Positions 47,682 to 56,849 of a stretch of 64,000 nucleotides of DNA are shown in pieces. The notes beneath the pieces are model-generated. The model had not been told where the DNA came from. It searched no databases and saw only the letters and a list, made by a program, of their open reading frames with translations. Origin of the DNA: Chitinophagaceae bacterium (lineage in GTDB: Bacteria > Bacteroidota > Bacteroidia > Chitinophagales > UBA10324); the NCBI GenBank assembly GCA_016704325.1, contig JADJAG010000008.1, positions 620,001 through 684,000 on the forward strand, read 5' to 3'. How positions within the stretch are numbered: position 1 is the first letter of the stretch; the number at the start of each line of letters is the position of its first letter. Position numbers and translations under genes: made by a program.

Positions 47682-48560
47682 ATGAAGCGAAAAAACTTTC
47701 TTAAACTACTTCCCTTGATTCCCTTGACAGCCTCTTCCATGAATTTAAATGAATTGCGCAAGCTAACTGATCCCCTGGCAACCGGTTCAAAAATGCCGGT
47801 ACTTTTCTTAGGTCATGGAAGCCCCATGAATGCCATTGAACAAAATGAATTTTCAAAAGGTTGGGTAGCTATCGGTAAACAATTGCCAAGGCCGGCCGCC
47901 ATCCTTTGTGTTTCTGCGCATTGGGAGACACAGGGCACCTTTATCACAGCAATGGATCGCCCGGAAACAATACATGATTTCAGCGGTTTTCCAAAAGAGT
48001 TGTATGATGTACAATATCCTGCGCCGGGCAGCCCTGAATTAGCAGGCGAAACAAGTAATATGATCCAGCATACGAAAGTCGCTTTGGATGAAAACTGGGG
48101 ACTCGATCACGGTTGCTGGAGTGTAATAAAACACCTCTATCCCCATGCTGATATTCCGGTTCTTCAACTAAGTCTTGCCAGAGGTCAATCACCACAATTT
48201 CATTATGATCTTGCAAAGGAACTTGCACCCCTTCGCGAAAAAGGCATCCTGATCGTGGGCAGTGGAAATATGGTTCATAATCTACGCATCATGAATTGGA
48301 ATACGCCTGAACAGGGGTTTGACTGGGCCGTGGAAGCAAATGATACTTTTAAGAAACTGATCAGTAAAGACGAACACAGCAGTCTTATAAAATACAAATC
48401 GCTTGGAAGTGCCATACAACAAGCTGTTCCTACACCTGAACATTACCTCCCTTTGCTCTATACACTTGGTTTGAAAAACGGAAAGGACACCCTTACTTTC
48501 TTCAACGATAAAACAATTATGGGCTCCATTTCTATGACCTCCCTGATGATTACGGGTTAA
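47682..48560 (+). CDS. ygiD: 4,5-DOPA-extradiol-dioxygenase-like protein (LigB/YgiD family)
   Basis: The ~292-residue protein has an N-terminal hydrophobic stretch (KRKNFLKLLPLIPLTASSM) that may be a signal, then a LigB-type dioxygenase domain. It shows the zinc/iron-site histidines in FLGHGSPMNAI, SAHWETQGTF, DHGCWSVIKH and GNMVHNL. YgiD in E. coli opens DOPA or caffeate rings in vitro; the natural substrate is unknown. The start is at 47682, chosen because the upstream TTG in frame is only 46 bases from the MITE end and the ATG is preceded by a purine-poor but suitable leader. Confidence 0.88.
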   Translation: MKRKNFLKLLPLIPLTASSMNLNELRKLTDPLATGSKMPVLFLGHGSPMNAIEQNEFSKGWVAIGKQLPRPAAILCVSAHWETQGTFITAMDRPETIHDFSGFPKELYDVQYPAPGSPELAGETSNMIQHTKVALDENWGLDHGCWSVIKHLYPHADIPVLQLSLARGQSPQFHYDLAKELAPLREKGILIVGSGNMVHNLRIMNWNTPEQGFDWAVEANDTFKKLISKDEHSSLIKYKSLGSAIQQAVPTPEHYLPLLYTLGLKNGKDTLTFFNDKTIMGSISMTSLMITG

Positions 48561-48580
48561 TGCTTACAAGACTGATTGTC

Positions 48581-48611
48581 AAAAAAAAAGCCCCCATCTC
48601 TGGAGGCTTTG
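48581..48611 (-). terminator. Terminator of the small lipoprotein gene
   Basis: AAAGCCTCC/GGGGGCTTT forms a stem with a short loop, followed by nine T on the - strand. It also lies just beyond the converging dioxygenase gene. Confidence 0.85.
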
Positions 48612-48680
48612 AATCGTGAAGACAAACATCACTGTTTGAAAATCAACATTGCGTGCTGACACACAGCGCTAATTTACTTC

Positions 48681-48892
48681 TTACATCTTTTTAGCTGAAT
48701 CAACTACTGCCTCAAGTGACTTAGCAGCTGAATCAACAACCTGTCCCATATCGGATTTAACTGAATCCAATACTTCGTTGACAGCGTTCTCTACCTGCGT
48801 AGAATCCATTGTTTCAGTTTTTTGCTCACCTGAAGTGCAAGCTGTGAAAGAAATGGCTACTGATGCAAGAAGAACAAAAATACTTTTTTCAT
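48681..48892 (-). pseudogene. Small lipoprotein with coiled-coil repeat, start codon apparently frameshifted
   Basis: The body reads KSIFVLLASVAISFTACTSG, a signal peptide with lipobox Cys (FTAC), followed by ~45 residues of VxNAVNEVLDSVKSDMGQVV-type amphipathic helix. The natural start is the ATG at 48890-48892, but the run after it has six A where seven are needed to join the frame (MKKSIFVLL). A promoter -7 element lies at 48930-48937, upstream of this ATG but downstream of the alternative in-frame start at 48953, which supports the frameshift view. The function is unknown; small lipoproteins of this kind are common in the phylum. Confidence 0.78.
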
Positions 48893-48929
48893 TTGATTTA
48901 AAAATTTTAATGGTTAGAAATTGCGGGGG

Positions 48930-48937
48930 CAAAGGTA
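48930..48937 (-). promoter_or_regulatory. Promoter -7 element of the small lipoprotein gene
   Basis: TACCTTTG on the - strand is 37 bases before the ATG at 48892. Confidence 0.65.
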
Positions 48938-48966
48938 ACAAAATAATTGACAAAACGTTATAACGG

Positions 48967-50271
48967 CTATTTTTTTCTAAAAAACAGGTTCAGGGGCACT
49001 CCGGTAAACTTAAAATGTGTCCTCAGTTGGTTGTCCAGAAACTGCCGGTAGCTTGCTTTCACATCATTGGGAAAGTTGACCCAAAAGATGAAAGTTGGGG
49101 TAGTTGCCGGTACTTGTACTACACTTTTTACCTCCAAAAAGGATCCCCGGACTGAAGGATGCGGAAACTGCTCAATTGATTTCAGCATTTTCTCGTTCAA
49201 CTCCTTCTCATTGATCACCCTTTTCCTGTTTTCCTGTACTTCCAAAGCAGTTTCAATTACTTTAAAAACCCGCTGCTTTTCAGTTACACTGGTAAAAATG
49301 ATGGGAATGTCTTTAAACGGTGCTATTTTTTTCCTGATATCATCCTCCATTTCCTTCATCGTGTTGGTGGCCTTTTCAATCAAATCCCACTTATTCACTA
49401 CCAGTACTACTCCTTTTCTCTTTTTTTCAGCCATGGAAAGTATACTCAGATCCTGTTTCTCCAGCCCCATCTTTGCATCCAGCATCAAAATGCAGATATC
49501 GGCTTCATCAAGGGCTTTTACTGCCCGGATTACTGAATAGAATTCAAGGTCTTCGTTTACCTTAGCCTTCTTTCTGATTCCTGCTGTATCTATCAGCACA
49601 AACTCCTTTTGAAAAAGCTTGTAATGCGAGTGTATAGAATCACGTGTGGTGCCGGCTATATCCGTCACAATATTTCGCTCCACGCCCATCAGCATATTCA
49701 CCATCGAAGACTTACCTACATTTGGCTGACCAAGGATAGCAATGCGTGGAATGTTTTCCGACAGGTTTTCCACCGGCATTTCAATAAACGGGACAATCGC
49801 ATCCAACAATTCTCCGGTGCCGCTGCCGCTGATGGAGGCAATGAAAAAGACTTTTTCAAACCCAAGACCATAAAACTCGCTTGCCTGGTACATGCGGGAA
49901 GTATTATCTACTTTATTCACAACGAGTAATACCTGCTTGTTGCTTTTGCGCAACATATTGGTAATATCCTGTTCCAGGTCGGTAATACCCACCACGGCAT
50001 CAACTACAAACAACAAGACATTGGCTTCCTGAATGGCCAGATGCACCTGCTTTCGTATTTCCTTTTCAAATATTTCTTCTGAATTGGTTACAAAACCTCC
50101 GGTATCAATAACATTAAATGTTTTTCCATTCCATTCAGAGATTCCATAAATACGATCGCGCGTAACGCCGCTGATGTTGTCAACGATTGCTTTACGCTCG
50201 CCTACCAGCCTGTTAAAAAGCGTTGATTTCCCCACATTAGGGCGTCCGATAATAGCAACGGTATTGTTCAT
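48967..50271 (-). CDS. der: GTPase Der (EngA)
   Basis: The 434-residue protein contains two tandem G domains, each with its P-loop (GRPNVGKSTLFN at 8-19; GQPNVGKSSMVN at about 182), NKVD and NKWD, and a C-terminal KH-like domain (~350-434). It is essential for 50S ribosome assembly. It overlaps era by 4 bases (TCATGA on this strand), so the two ribosome-assembly GTPases are one unit with era first. Confidence 0.97.
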   Translation of the reverse strand: MNNTVAIIGRPNVGKSTLFNRLVGERKAIVDNISGVTRDRIYGISEWNGKTFNVIDTGGFVTNSEEIFEKEIRKQVHLAIQEANVLLFVVDAVVGITDLEQDITNMLRKSNKQVLLVVNKVDNTSRMYQASEFYGLGFEKVFFIASISGSGTGELLDAIVPFIEMPVENLSENIPRIAILGQPNVGKSSMVNMLMGVERNIVTDIAGTTRDSIHSHYKLFQKEFVLIDTAGIRKKAKVNEDLEFYSVIRAVKALDEADICILMLDAKMGLEKQDLSILSMAEKKRKGVVLVVNKWDLIEKATNTMKEMEDDIRKKIAPFKDIPIIFTSVTEKQRVFKVIETALEVQENRKRVINEKELNEKMLKSIEQFPHPSVRGSFLEVKSVVQVPATTPTFIFWVNFPNDVKASYRQFLDNQLRTHFKFTGVPLNLFFRKK

Positions 50272-51152
50272 GATTTGTCGTACCCGTAATATTTAAGTTG
50301 CAATGGATCATTCCTCCAGTTGGCATTCACTTTTATAGTAAGCCCTAAAAATATCTTCTTCTGAAGAAATGATTCTATATCCTTTCTGGCGGCAATGCCG
50401 AGATTCTTCACCGCACTTCCACCCTTACCAAGCAAGATGGCTTTTTGTGATTCCCGTTCTACAATAACTTCAGAACGGATGTGAATAATATCAGGCTGAT
50501 CTTTCCAATCCACAATAATCACCTGGCAGGAGTAGGGAACCTCTTTGTTGAACTGTTCAAATATTTTCTCCCGTATCAATTCTGAAACAACGAATCTTTC
50601 CGAACGGTCCGTTATTTCTTCTTCCTGGTAAAATGCCGGTTGTTCTTTCAGATGTTGAAGAATAGAAGCCAGCAAAACATCTAACTGCAGATTTTGTAGC
50701 GCAGAGATTTTGACTAATTCTGCCTCGGGAAAAGTCTTGCTACAAACCATTGTGAAAGCCTCCAGTTTTTCAGGCGTAACTACGTCTGATTTGTTAATGA
50801 CCACAATCACCGGCATCATAACTTCCTTAATTCTAGCCGCTACATCATTTAATTCTGCCTCGGGAGCCGTAGGATCAGCAATCACCACCAGCACATCAGC
50901 ATCCTCCAGCGACTCTTCCACCATGCGCATCATACTCTTGTGCAAACCATACTTTGTTTCAATAATTCCCGGTGTATCAGAAAATACGATCTGATAGTCG
51001 GTAGTGGTCAATATCCCTTTAATACGATGCCTCGTAGTTTGCGCCTTCCTGGTGATAATAGAAATTTTCTCCTCCAGCAATGCATTCAGCAAAGTAGACT
51101 TACCTGCATTGGGTTTGCCGATAATAGTTACAAAGCCGGAACGAAAGGTCAT
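50268..51152 (-). CDS. era: GTPase Era
   Basis: The 294-residue protein has the P-loop GKPNAGKSTLLNALL, the switch II region SDTPGI, NKSD, and a C-terminal KH domain (VIVERESQKAILLGKGGSAVKNLG). It binds 16S rRNA in 30S subunit maturation. It is the first gene of the era-der pair; no obvious promoter was identified in the 265 bases upstream. Confidence 0.97.
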   Translation of the reverse strand: MTFRSGFVTIIGKPNAGKSTLLNALLEEKISIITRKAQTTRHRIKGILTTTDYQIVFSDTPGIIETKYGLHKSMMRMVEESLEDADVLVVIADPTAPEAELNDVAARIKEVMMPVIVVINKSDVVTPEKLEAFTMVCSKTFPEAELVKISALQNLQLDVLLASILQHLKEQPAFYQEEEITDRSERFVVSELIREKIFEQFNKEVPYSCQVIIVDWKDQPDIIHIRSEVIVERESQKAILLGKGGSAVKNLGIAARKDIESFLQKKIFLGLTIKVNANWRNDPLQLKYYGYDKS

Positions 51153-51417
51153 GGGTTGAAAAATGGAATTGCGATAGCGAAATTGCAGAGCGAGCGCCTA
51201 TCCTATTGATATTAATTCGAGTGCAAGTATAGTCCATTTTATCCACAAGGCTTCCGGAATAACCAAACGCAGGCATTTACTGATAAGTCGGATAATCCTT
51301 TTCCCAAGATTGTGCCCAATTAAAAACAACTTTAACCAGCAATAAAAAGGCAGAAAAAAAATTGGCGTAAAAAGCTATTGACCCGACGATTTCCAGATGC
51401 TTGAATCCTCAACTTGA
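51153..51417. other. Non-coding gap upstream of era
   Basis: No gene is seen. The gap marks the boundary between core genes and the accessory region to the right. Confidence 0.4.
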
Positions 51418-51700
51418 GATCACTCAATCAAAAACCTTTGCTCAATACTTTCCTCTTCACTCCGGGCTACAAAAAAATAAGCTCCTTTCGCATACGCCGA
51501 AAAATCAAATTGCTGGGTCAGCATTATACCGGCAGTAGCCTCCAATTCGGTTTCAACACGAGTGGTACCCGTGCTGCTATAAACAAAAATTTTTAGTATT
51601 CCTGATTTGTAGCTTAATAGTTCAACTGTGATGTTACCGTTAGAAGGATTGGGATAGATATTTAGTGAAACAAGATTACTATTCTGATTTTCAGGGTACT
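51418..51700 (-). pseudogene. Detached T9SS type A sorting domain
   Basis: The - strand codes for LVSLNIYPNPSNGNITVELL ... SGILKIFVYSSTG ... FDFSAYAKGAYFFVARSEEE ... RFLIE with a stop, that is, about 90 residues of a T9SS sorting domain without any protein before it. The open frame is cut at about 51700, exactly where the IS66 relic begins. An insertion or deletion by the IS66 element removed the rest of the cargo protein. Confidence 0.8.
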
Positions 51701-52487
51701 TGAATCAGAAAATCCTGAAAGCACCCATCGGGGTTATTATTGGGTGTATCAGGATCCGCAGGAGCGATTGGTGTTATTTGATTACCGGCAGGTTCGCGGC
51801 CGGGAAGGCCCAACTTGGAAATACTGAAGAATTTTAAAGGACATCTTCTCTGAAGGAGTCCTTTGGACAAACCGATGGCTACGGAGTGTATGATCAGTTT
51901 GGACAGCGTGAACACATTACCCTTCTTCACTGCTGGGCGCACGCCAAGCGCAAGTTTACCGATGCGCTCGACAGCGACCGGGTGAGGGCTGATGTGGCGC
52001 TCACCCATATACAAAAGCTCTATGCAGTGGAAAGGGAAATAAAGCAGCTGCAATTAAGCAGTGAACAGGCAGTAGAGATTAGAAAACAAAAATCACTTCC
52101 TGTAACCCAGGCATTGGAAAAGTGGATGACAGAAACGATAACACAGGTGCTGCCCGAAAGCCTTATCGCTGGGGCCATTGGGTACACCCTGCCAAGAATA
52201 GAAGCGCTTAAATGTTACCTGTTTGATGCCCGCTTGCAAATTGACAACAACCTCACTGAAAATGCTATTCGTCCAGTAGCGGTGGGAAAAAAAATTACCT
52301 GTTCGCCGGATCACATTCATCTGCACAACATGCAGCCATCTTCTATTCACTGTTTGCCACTTGCAAAGCCAAAAATATCAATCCCCAAACCTGGCTCACC
52401 GAAACGCTGATCAAAATAGGCTCACACCCAATCAATAGAATCCATGAACTGCTGCCCGGAGCAAAATTGTCTAATGATAATTGTTGA
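51701..52487 (+). pseudogene. IS66-family transposase relic (C-terminal half)
   Basis: Fragments in several frames fit the IS66 TnpC protein: THRGYYWVYQDPQERLVLFD (about 51714-51773), QTDGYGVYDQFGQREHITLL with CWAHAKRKFTDAL, and IDNNLTENAIRPVAVGKKNY. A run of eight A at 52287-52294 is one short of the frame that restores YLFAGS...AAIFYSLFATCKAKNINP...WLTETL through to a stop at 52487. There is also an early stop and an insertion around 51815-51870. No IS66 ends (GTAA...TTAC) were found at the edges. The element is dead. Confidence 0.85.
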
Positions 52488-52504
52488 TTGATTGGATACG
52501 TGGT

Positions 52505-52816
52505 TCACGGGATGGTTACAGTTGAATTATACTCCATTTTAACTCTATATCCTTTCATTCTGATCTCCGTTGATGCCTCTTTAGCAATTTCTTTGTCTAG
52601 ATACTCAAAGAATGATGCTGGATCAAAGAAAAAAACTTTAGAATGTAGTTTTTCTTCAAATGTAGATTCAACTTTCGCCCTTAGCGTGGAAAGGGTTTCT
52701 TTTTCAATTGAACAGTCGACAATGAGATTATAACTGCGCGGCATCAAGCCGCTGCTACCACTAACGGCAAAAGGATAAGCTCCAGCTCCCCCAATAACCA
52801 TCTTGTAGTGTGCCAA
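52505..52816 (-). CDS. Small hypothetical protein, possibly 5'-truncated
   Basis: The ~100-residue product (MVIGGAGAYPFAVSGSSG ... RSYNLIVDCSIEKETLSTLRAKVESTF ... FFFDPASFFEYLDKEIAKEA) looks like a real coding sequence by composition, but I do not recognise the family. No good start codon is present: the frame continues upstream of the TTG to a stop at about 52860, and the first ATG is at position 6 of the frame. It may be the C-terminal end of a larger protein lost in the same rearrangement as the flanking IS66 relic. Confidence 0.5.
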   Translation of the reverse strand: MAHYKMVIGGAGAYPFAVSGSSGLMPRSYNLIVDCSIEKETLSTLRAKVESTFEEKLHSKVFFFDPASFFEYLDKEIAKEASTEIRMKGYRVKMEYNSTVTIP

Positions 52817-53003
52817 GACGGAAGTACAACTCCCTGATAATGAATCGGTTGGCTCGAATTGGTGTCAAACTTGAAAGGATAATCTTGGTTGCTATCTATT
52901 TTTTTAACAGCATTTTATCTTGAGTACTTACTTATATCTTGATTGAAAGTTAATAAAATAGAGTTCTAATTGATAAGCAATAAAACTATGAGCTATACAA
53001 TTA

Positions 53004-54092
53004 TCATTTTTGAAGTTTTATACTCCAGTTTGTCTTAGAATCATAATTTTCTTTTTCACATTTAACCGAAATATGGATATGTTTATTATGCGGATTTGGT
53101 CCATTGTAAGAGCGCCATGTCCATGCTTCTGCATTATTTATTTTGGACGAATTCATAATTTGGCTATTCCAAATTACATATTTTATTCGTTCATCCTTAC
53201 TTTCTTGCAACGAATTTGCTAATATTTGGCAATCACATTTTCCAGAAGGATCCGCGGTAATATCTAGAGCTGTAATAACTCCCTTCCCTGTTAATTTATC
53301 CCAAACCCATGGGTTATGATCAGAATCACGTGACTTATGCGCATCATCTCCAACCGTACCATCTGAAGCTTTGTTTCTATAAGGCGCTAAATCATTGATT
53401 TGCGTTAAAAGCAATTTTAAACTTTCGGCTACCCTATAATCCTGCCATACTGTATTTTCCTCGCATTCTTTCAGATGCTCTTGTCGATTTAGTTCAAGAG
53501 CTGCATTTCGGTCATCATTAATATTATTCTGACTTTGACTAGTTGCAAATGTTGTTTTCGAAGCCAAATGAGGTTCTAAGGCCGACAATTTTGTAGTCAG
53601 TTCCTCAATTTGCTTTTGGGCATTATCTAGTTTTTTTTGCTGCTCATCCTGTTTGAGTGAAAGCTTACCAAATACTATTGAGCCTAGGCCCCTAATAATT
53701 CGGACACTTGAATACCCAAAAACAATACCATATCCGAAAAGAAGTATGTAATACCAATTACTAAGACTTGGACAAGTAGGCTGACCTTTAATTTGTCTAG
53801 AAATACACTCTGCATAATCTTTTATAACATTTAGACCGCTGAGACGATTATTAGTCATTTCATCTATTAATGGAGTCATAAAAGATCCAGCAATACCTAT
53901 TAATATATATCCATAAAATTGCCAATTGTTTTTGACAAAACTGTATAAGATCATCCACCAAGTCGGTTCATGTTGTGGTCCGAAGGCTTCTTTGCTTTCC
54001 TGCTGAGTTTGGTAAAGGGGTAAACCTCTAAAATCAACAAAGTACTGGATTAGTCCAGCAACTATTCCGGCCAAGAGTAAAGTGATTATCAT
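53004..54092 (-). CDS. Membrane protein with C-terminal M15-like (VanY/D-Ala-endopeptidase-type) domain
   Basis: The 362-residue protein has three hydrophobic segments (~1-22, 58-75 and 110-130), then a coiled-coil-like stretch (LKQDEQQKKLDNAQKQIEEL, ~145-165) and from about 215 a C-terminal domain resembling M15 peptidases or phage endolysins. LAPYRNKASDGTVGDDAHKS, RDSDHNPWVWD, VITALDIT and NPHNKHIHISVK suggest Zn ligands in SDHNP, ALD and HIH. It could cut peptidoglycan while anchored in the inner membrane. The neighbouring gene is a probable pore-forming-like secreted protein on the same strand. Confidence 0.68.
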   Translation of the reverse strand: MIITLLLAGIVAGLIQYFVDFRGLPLYQTQQESKEAFGPQHEPTWWMILYSFVKNNWQFYGYILIGIAGSFMTPLIDEMTNNRLSGLNVIKDYAECISRQIKGQPTCPSLSNWYYILLFGYGIVFGYSSVRIIRGLGSIVFGKLSLKQDEQQKKLDNAQKQIEELTTKLSALEPHLASKTTFATSQSQNNINDDRNAALELNRQEHLKECEENTVWQDYRVAESLKLLLTQINDLAPYRNKASDGTVGDDAHKSRDSDHNPWVWDKLTGKGVITALDITADPSGKCDCQILANSLQESKDERIKYVIWNSQIMNSSKINNAEAWTWRSYNGPNPHNKHIHISVKCEKENYDSKTNWSIKLQK

Positions 54093-54190
54093 TTGCTTTT
54101 ACCTTTTTTCTTATTTAGATTTTTAAATACACTTGATAATCCTCGAATCAATTTAATAGAATTTCAAAATATTGCTCTATTATATTCTTA

Positions 54191-55741
54191 TTACTGCTCC
54201 AATTCCGGAGAATATAACTTAAAGGAAGTACCTTTTTTCAATGCGACCCCGTTCCACTTGAAAGATTTAATAACAAGTTCGAAATCTCCATTATCGTCAG
54301 ATTTAAAATCAATATTTGAAATTGTTTCACCCGTTTGATTTCCATTTTTTAGGCTCATTTTTATTGGATCTGTAATTTTTTTTCCATTCTCTATACAATA
54401 CATTTCTAATTCTCCTGGTGGTTTGTTATCTTTTACAGCAATAATATTATATTCTAAGTTTATAAGTTGATTAGGCTTAAAACCGTGGAGTTTACCTTTA
54501 GTGGAAAAAATTATTGAACTATCTGCAGCAAATGCAGAGTGGTCCGAATTATATTTTTCAAATAAAATAGTTCCATAAAAAGGTAAGATATTAAAAGGCG
54601 GACGATTTACTAGAATTTTATTCATGTAGTCCAACTCCTTCTGATTCAAACATTGTTTATGCCATGACGCTACCGTGTCACGCCAATTTCTCCAAATCTG
54701 AAATGTTTCAGGAAAATCCTTAATAGCCTCGGTACTTAAACTTCTACGATAAATATTGTTTGGATCAGTTATTATATCAAATAAAAATGTCATGTTATTT
54801 GTTACAGTTTGATATTCATTCCAAAGAAGCTTTAATTCATAGTCTTTTTTGGTAGATTCAAATCCGTGATGAAGTAGTGGCATCGTTATAAAAATTACCA
54901 ATGGAGATAGATAAAACTTAATTGGAACCGCATTTTCTCGCTTAATGGACTTCAATATTTCTACAATTCCTTTTGTAACAGTAGTGATTCCAAAAACTGT
55001 GTCATTTTTTATATTATCAATTAAATTAGAAACTGAGCTTCCATCATTTGTTCCCCATACTATGGATTGAATGTTTATTCTTTGATCTTTAACAGCACTT
55101 TTATAAGCTTCATTCAATTCCAAATTAGCGCTATAACTACCTAATCCCATTTTTGCTTCGCCAGAAAATCCATACGCTATACTTCTCTTTTTTTGCTCAG
55201 AAATACCCTCTATGGTAACAATTACAATAACCTTTGCGCCCATTGATTGTGCGGCAATATAGTAATCACCATATTTTTCCTTAAATTTTTCTGGGCTACT
55301 TGTTAGCTTATTGGCGGATTTTGTCAAGTGAGCCTTGTCAATGGGAACTTGTATGAGCCCATAATCAACAGTAGATCTAAATACTAATGATAAAGTATTG
55401 CTATTTAATATTCTTGAAGTATTAATTTTTAATGATTGATTAAAATTATAATTTATATTCTTAACTGCAAGGCTTAAGTTAATATCCAGTGCCTCGGCTA
55501 GGTCTGTGGTATTGGTAACAATTGATACGCTACTTGCTTCAGACCGACCATAATCCAGAAAGCTTTTGTCAACTTCGAATTCGAGAGCGCTTGGTTTGAA
55601 TTGGTCCGGACTGTTTACATCATATCCACCCCCTAAAAATTCTTTTGATCCTGGATGCCAATCTATATAGAGTGGAGTTTTCTGAGAATACGCTTTTAAG
55701 CAAATAATTAATGTTAAGAATAATACGATTGTAGTTTTCAT
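54191..55741 (-). CDS. Secreted MACPF-like protein (predicted)
   Basis: The 516-residue protein has a signal peptide (MKTTIVLFLTLIICLKAYSQ); the start at 55741 is chosen for this reason. The central part shows EKYGDYYIAAQSMGAKVIV, which fits the MACPF signature pattern (aromatic-G-x-x-aromatic-x6-G-G/A), preceded by beta-rich segments. The C-terminal ~110 residues form an Ig-like beta domain (FELVIKSFKWNGVALKKGT). MACPF/CDC proteins make membrane pores; in bacteria many have unknown targets. I am not sure of the assignment, and a structure prediction would decide it. It lies 99 bases upstream of the M15-like gene on the same strand, so they may be one operon. Confidence 0.6.
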   Translation of the reverse strand: MKTTIVLFLTLIICLKAYSQKTPLYIDWHPGSKEFLGGGYDVNSPDQFKPSALEFEVDKSFLDYGRSEASSVSIVTNTTDLAEALDINLSLAVKNINYNFNQSLKINTSRILNSNTLSLVFRSTVDYGLIQVPIDKAHLTKSANKLTSSPEKFKEKYGDYYIAAQSMGAKVIVIVTIEGISEQKKRSIAYGFSGEAKMGLGSYSANLELNEAYKSAVKDQRINIQSIVWGTNDGSSVSNLIDNIKNDTVFGITTVTKGIVEILKSIKRENAVPIKFYLSPLVIFITMPLLHHGFESTKKDYELKLLWNEYQTVTNNMTFLFDIITDPNNIYRRSLSTEAIKDFPETFQIWRNWRDTVASWHKQCLNQKELDYMNKILVNRPPFNILPFYGTILFEKYNSDHSAFAADSSIIFSTKGKLHGFKPNQLINLEYNIIAVKDNKPPGELEMYCIENGKKITDPIKMSLKNGNQTGETISNIDFKSDDNGDFELVIKSFKWNGVALKKGTSFKLYSPELEQ

Positions 55742-55814
55742 GTGACTTACTAAAAATTTCAAGTATTTCAATTTTTACGGTACCATCTCGTGCGAAAGAT
55801 AATGTTCTTCTGTC

Positions 55815-56848
55815 AATAATTAATAATCAATAGTCCGTTATTTTTTAAGCAACCATTTTGCCAATTTGAATGCAGTCGTCGTAGAGGCGTTTTATTTGTT
55901 TGCAATTCAGGTCTAAACCTAAGTTTAAAAAAATTAAATCTGTAATAAGCCTATTGTGGGACATCCGTTTTATGTTTTGCAATGAAAAACTGTTTTTGCT
56001 CCCGAGAGTTCAATATCGGTGCTTAAAAACACTTCATAAGACTGGTGCTTTTTATGATAAAGGTAAACGATGCGTGCGTTTGTTTTCAACGCCACACAAT
56101 ATAATTCTGCCGTGAGGCAAAGTTGTTTTTTGTTTTCATAAACTGTCTCCCATTGTTTTCTGTCAGTATCTTTCAGGTTCACTTTTTGTCCATGTTTTCG
56201 TTTTCTGCCTTTACCGGTACGTTGTGCTCCTTTATATAAATATTTCAAGTTGGCATCGCTTCGCATTTTGGTGATCACCTGCATACCTGCTGCCAACAGG
56301 GGATATTTTTTACATCTACCACTGCCAGGCAGCCGAACTCTAATCCCTTTTTTGCCTTTTGGTCTTGTCCGCTCCAGAAATAATCCAGTCCTTCGGTGTG
56401 CTTGCCACTCTTGAAAATATAGCTCGGATCAAATGCCAATATCAATTCATCCGAGCAATGATCTTTTATCAATTCCCAATTGAAAGCAGAAAATTCAAAG
56501 CCTCGTTTGTATGCATTACGCATTGCCTGTTCACTATAGCTCATGTAACGCGACATATTAGTGAAATTATATTTGCCGCTGATGCTCCACCATTGCAAAC
56601 ACAGTGTTGAAATAAATTTTGCAACCGGTTTTTTGATATTATCAATTTGTGATAATATTGCCTTAACCATACATCCCGTATGGCCGAAGGAAGTCTGTTT
56701 AGTTTTGGCACACAAAATCACAGACTTTCTTCTTTTATCTTGCAATCTCCCTTACCCTGAATTCAACACTCACCTGTTTATTGACCTACATTGTGTACAC
56801 ATCCGCAAAAAACTACCGGACTATTGATTATTAATATATAATTCATAT
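55815..56848 (-). mobile_element. IS4-like insertion sequence, decayed
   Basis: The transposase relic is bounded by an inverted repeat: ATTAATAATCAATAGTCCG at 55819-55837 and its complement CGGACTATTGATTATTAAT at 56817-56835 (positions within 2 bases). If the element ends in CAATAGTCCG, the flanks ATTAATAAT and ATTATTAAT form a 9-bp near-duplication. The element is about 1 kb, and the transposase is broken. Confidence 0.7.
55848..56670 (-). pseudogene. IS4-like DDE transposase relic
   Basis: The frames join into one transposase: MVKAILSQIDNIKKPVAKFI, then WELIKDHCSDELILAFDPSYIF (first catalytic Asp region), LAVVDVKNI, a break at 56299-56302 (one C short), then MQVITKMRSDANLKYLYKG, and in another frame a C-terminal MSHNRLITDLIFLNLGLDL...YDDCIQIGKMVA. 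The middle region between VDVKNI and MQVITK is too short, so about 80-100 residues with the second Asp are missing. The element cannot move by itself. Confidence 0.82.
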
Positions 56849-56849
56849 C

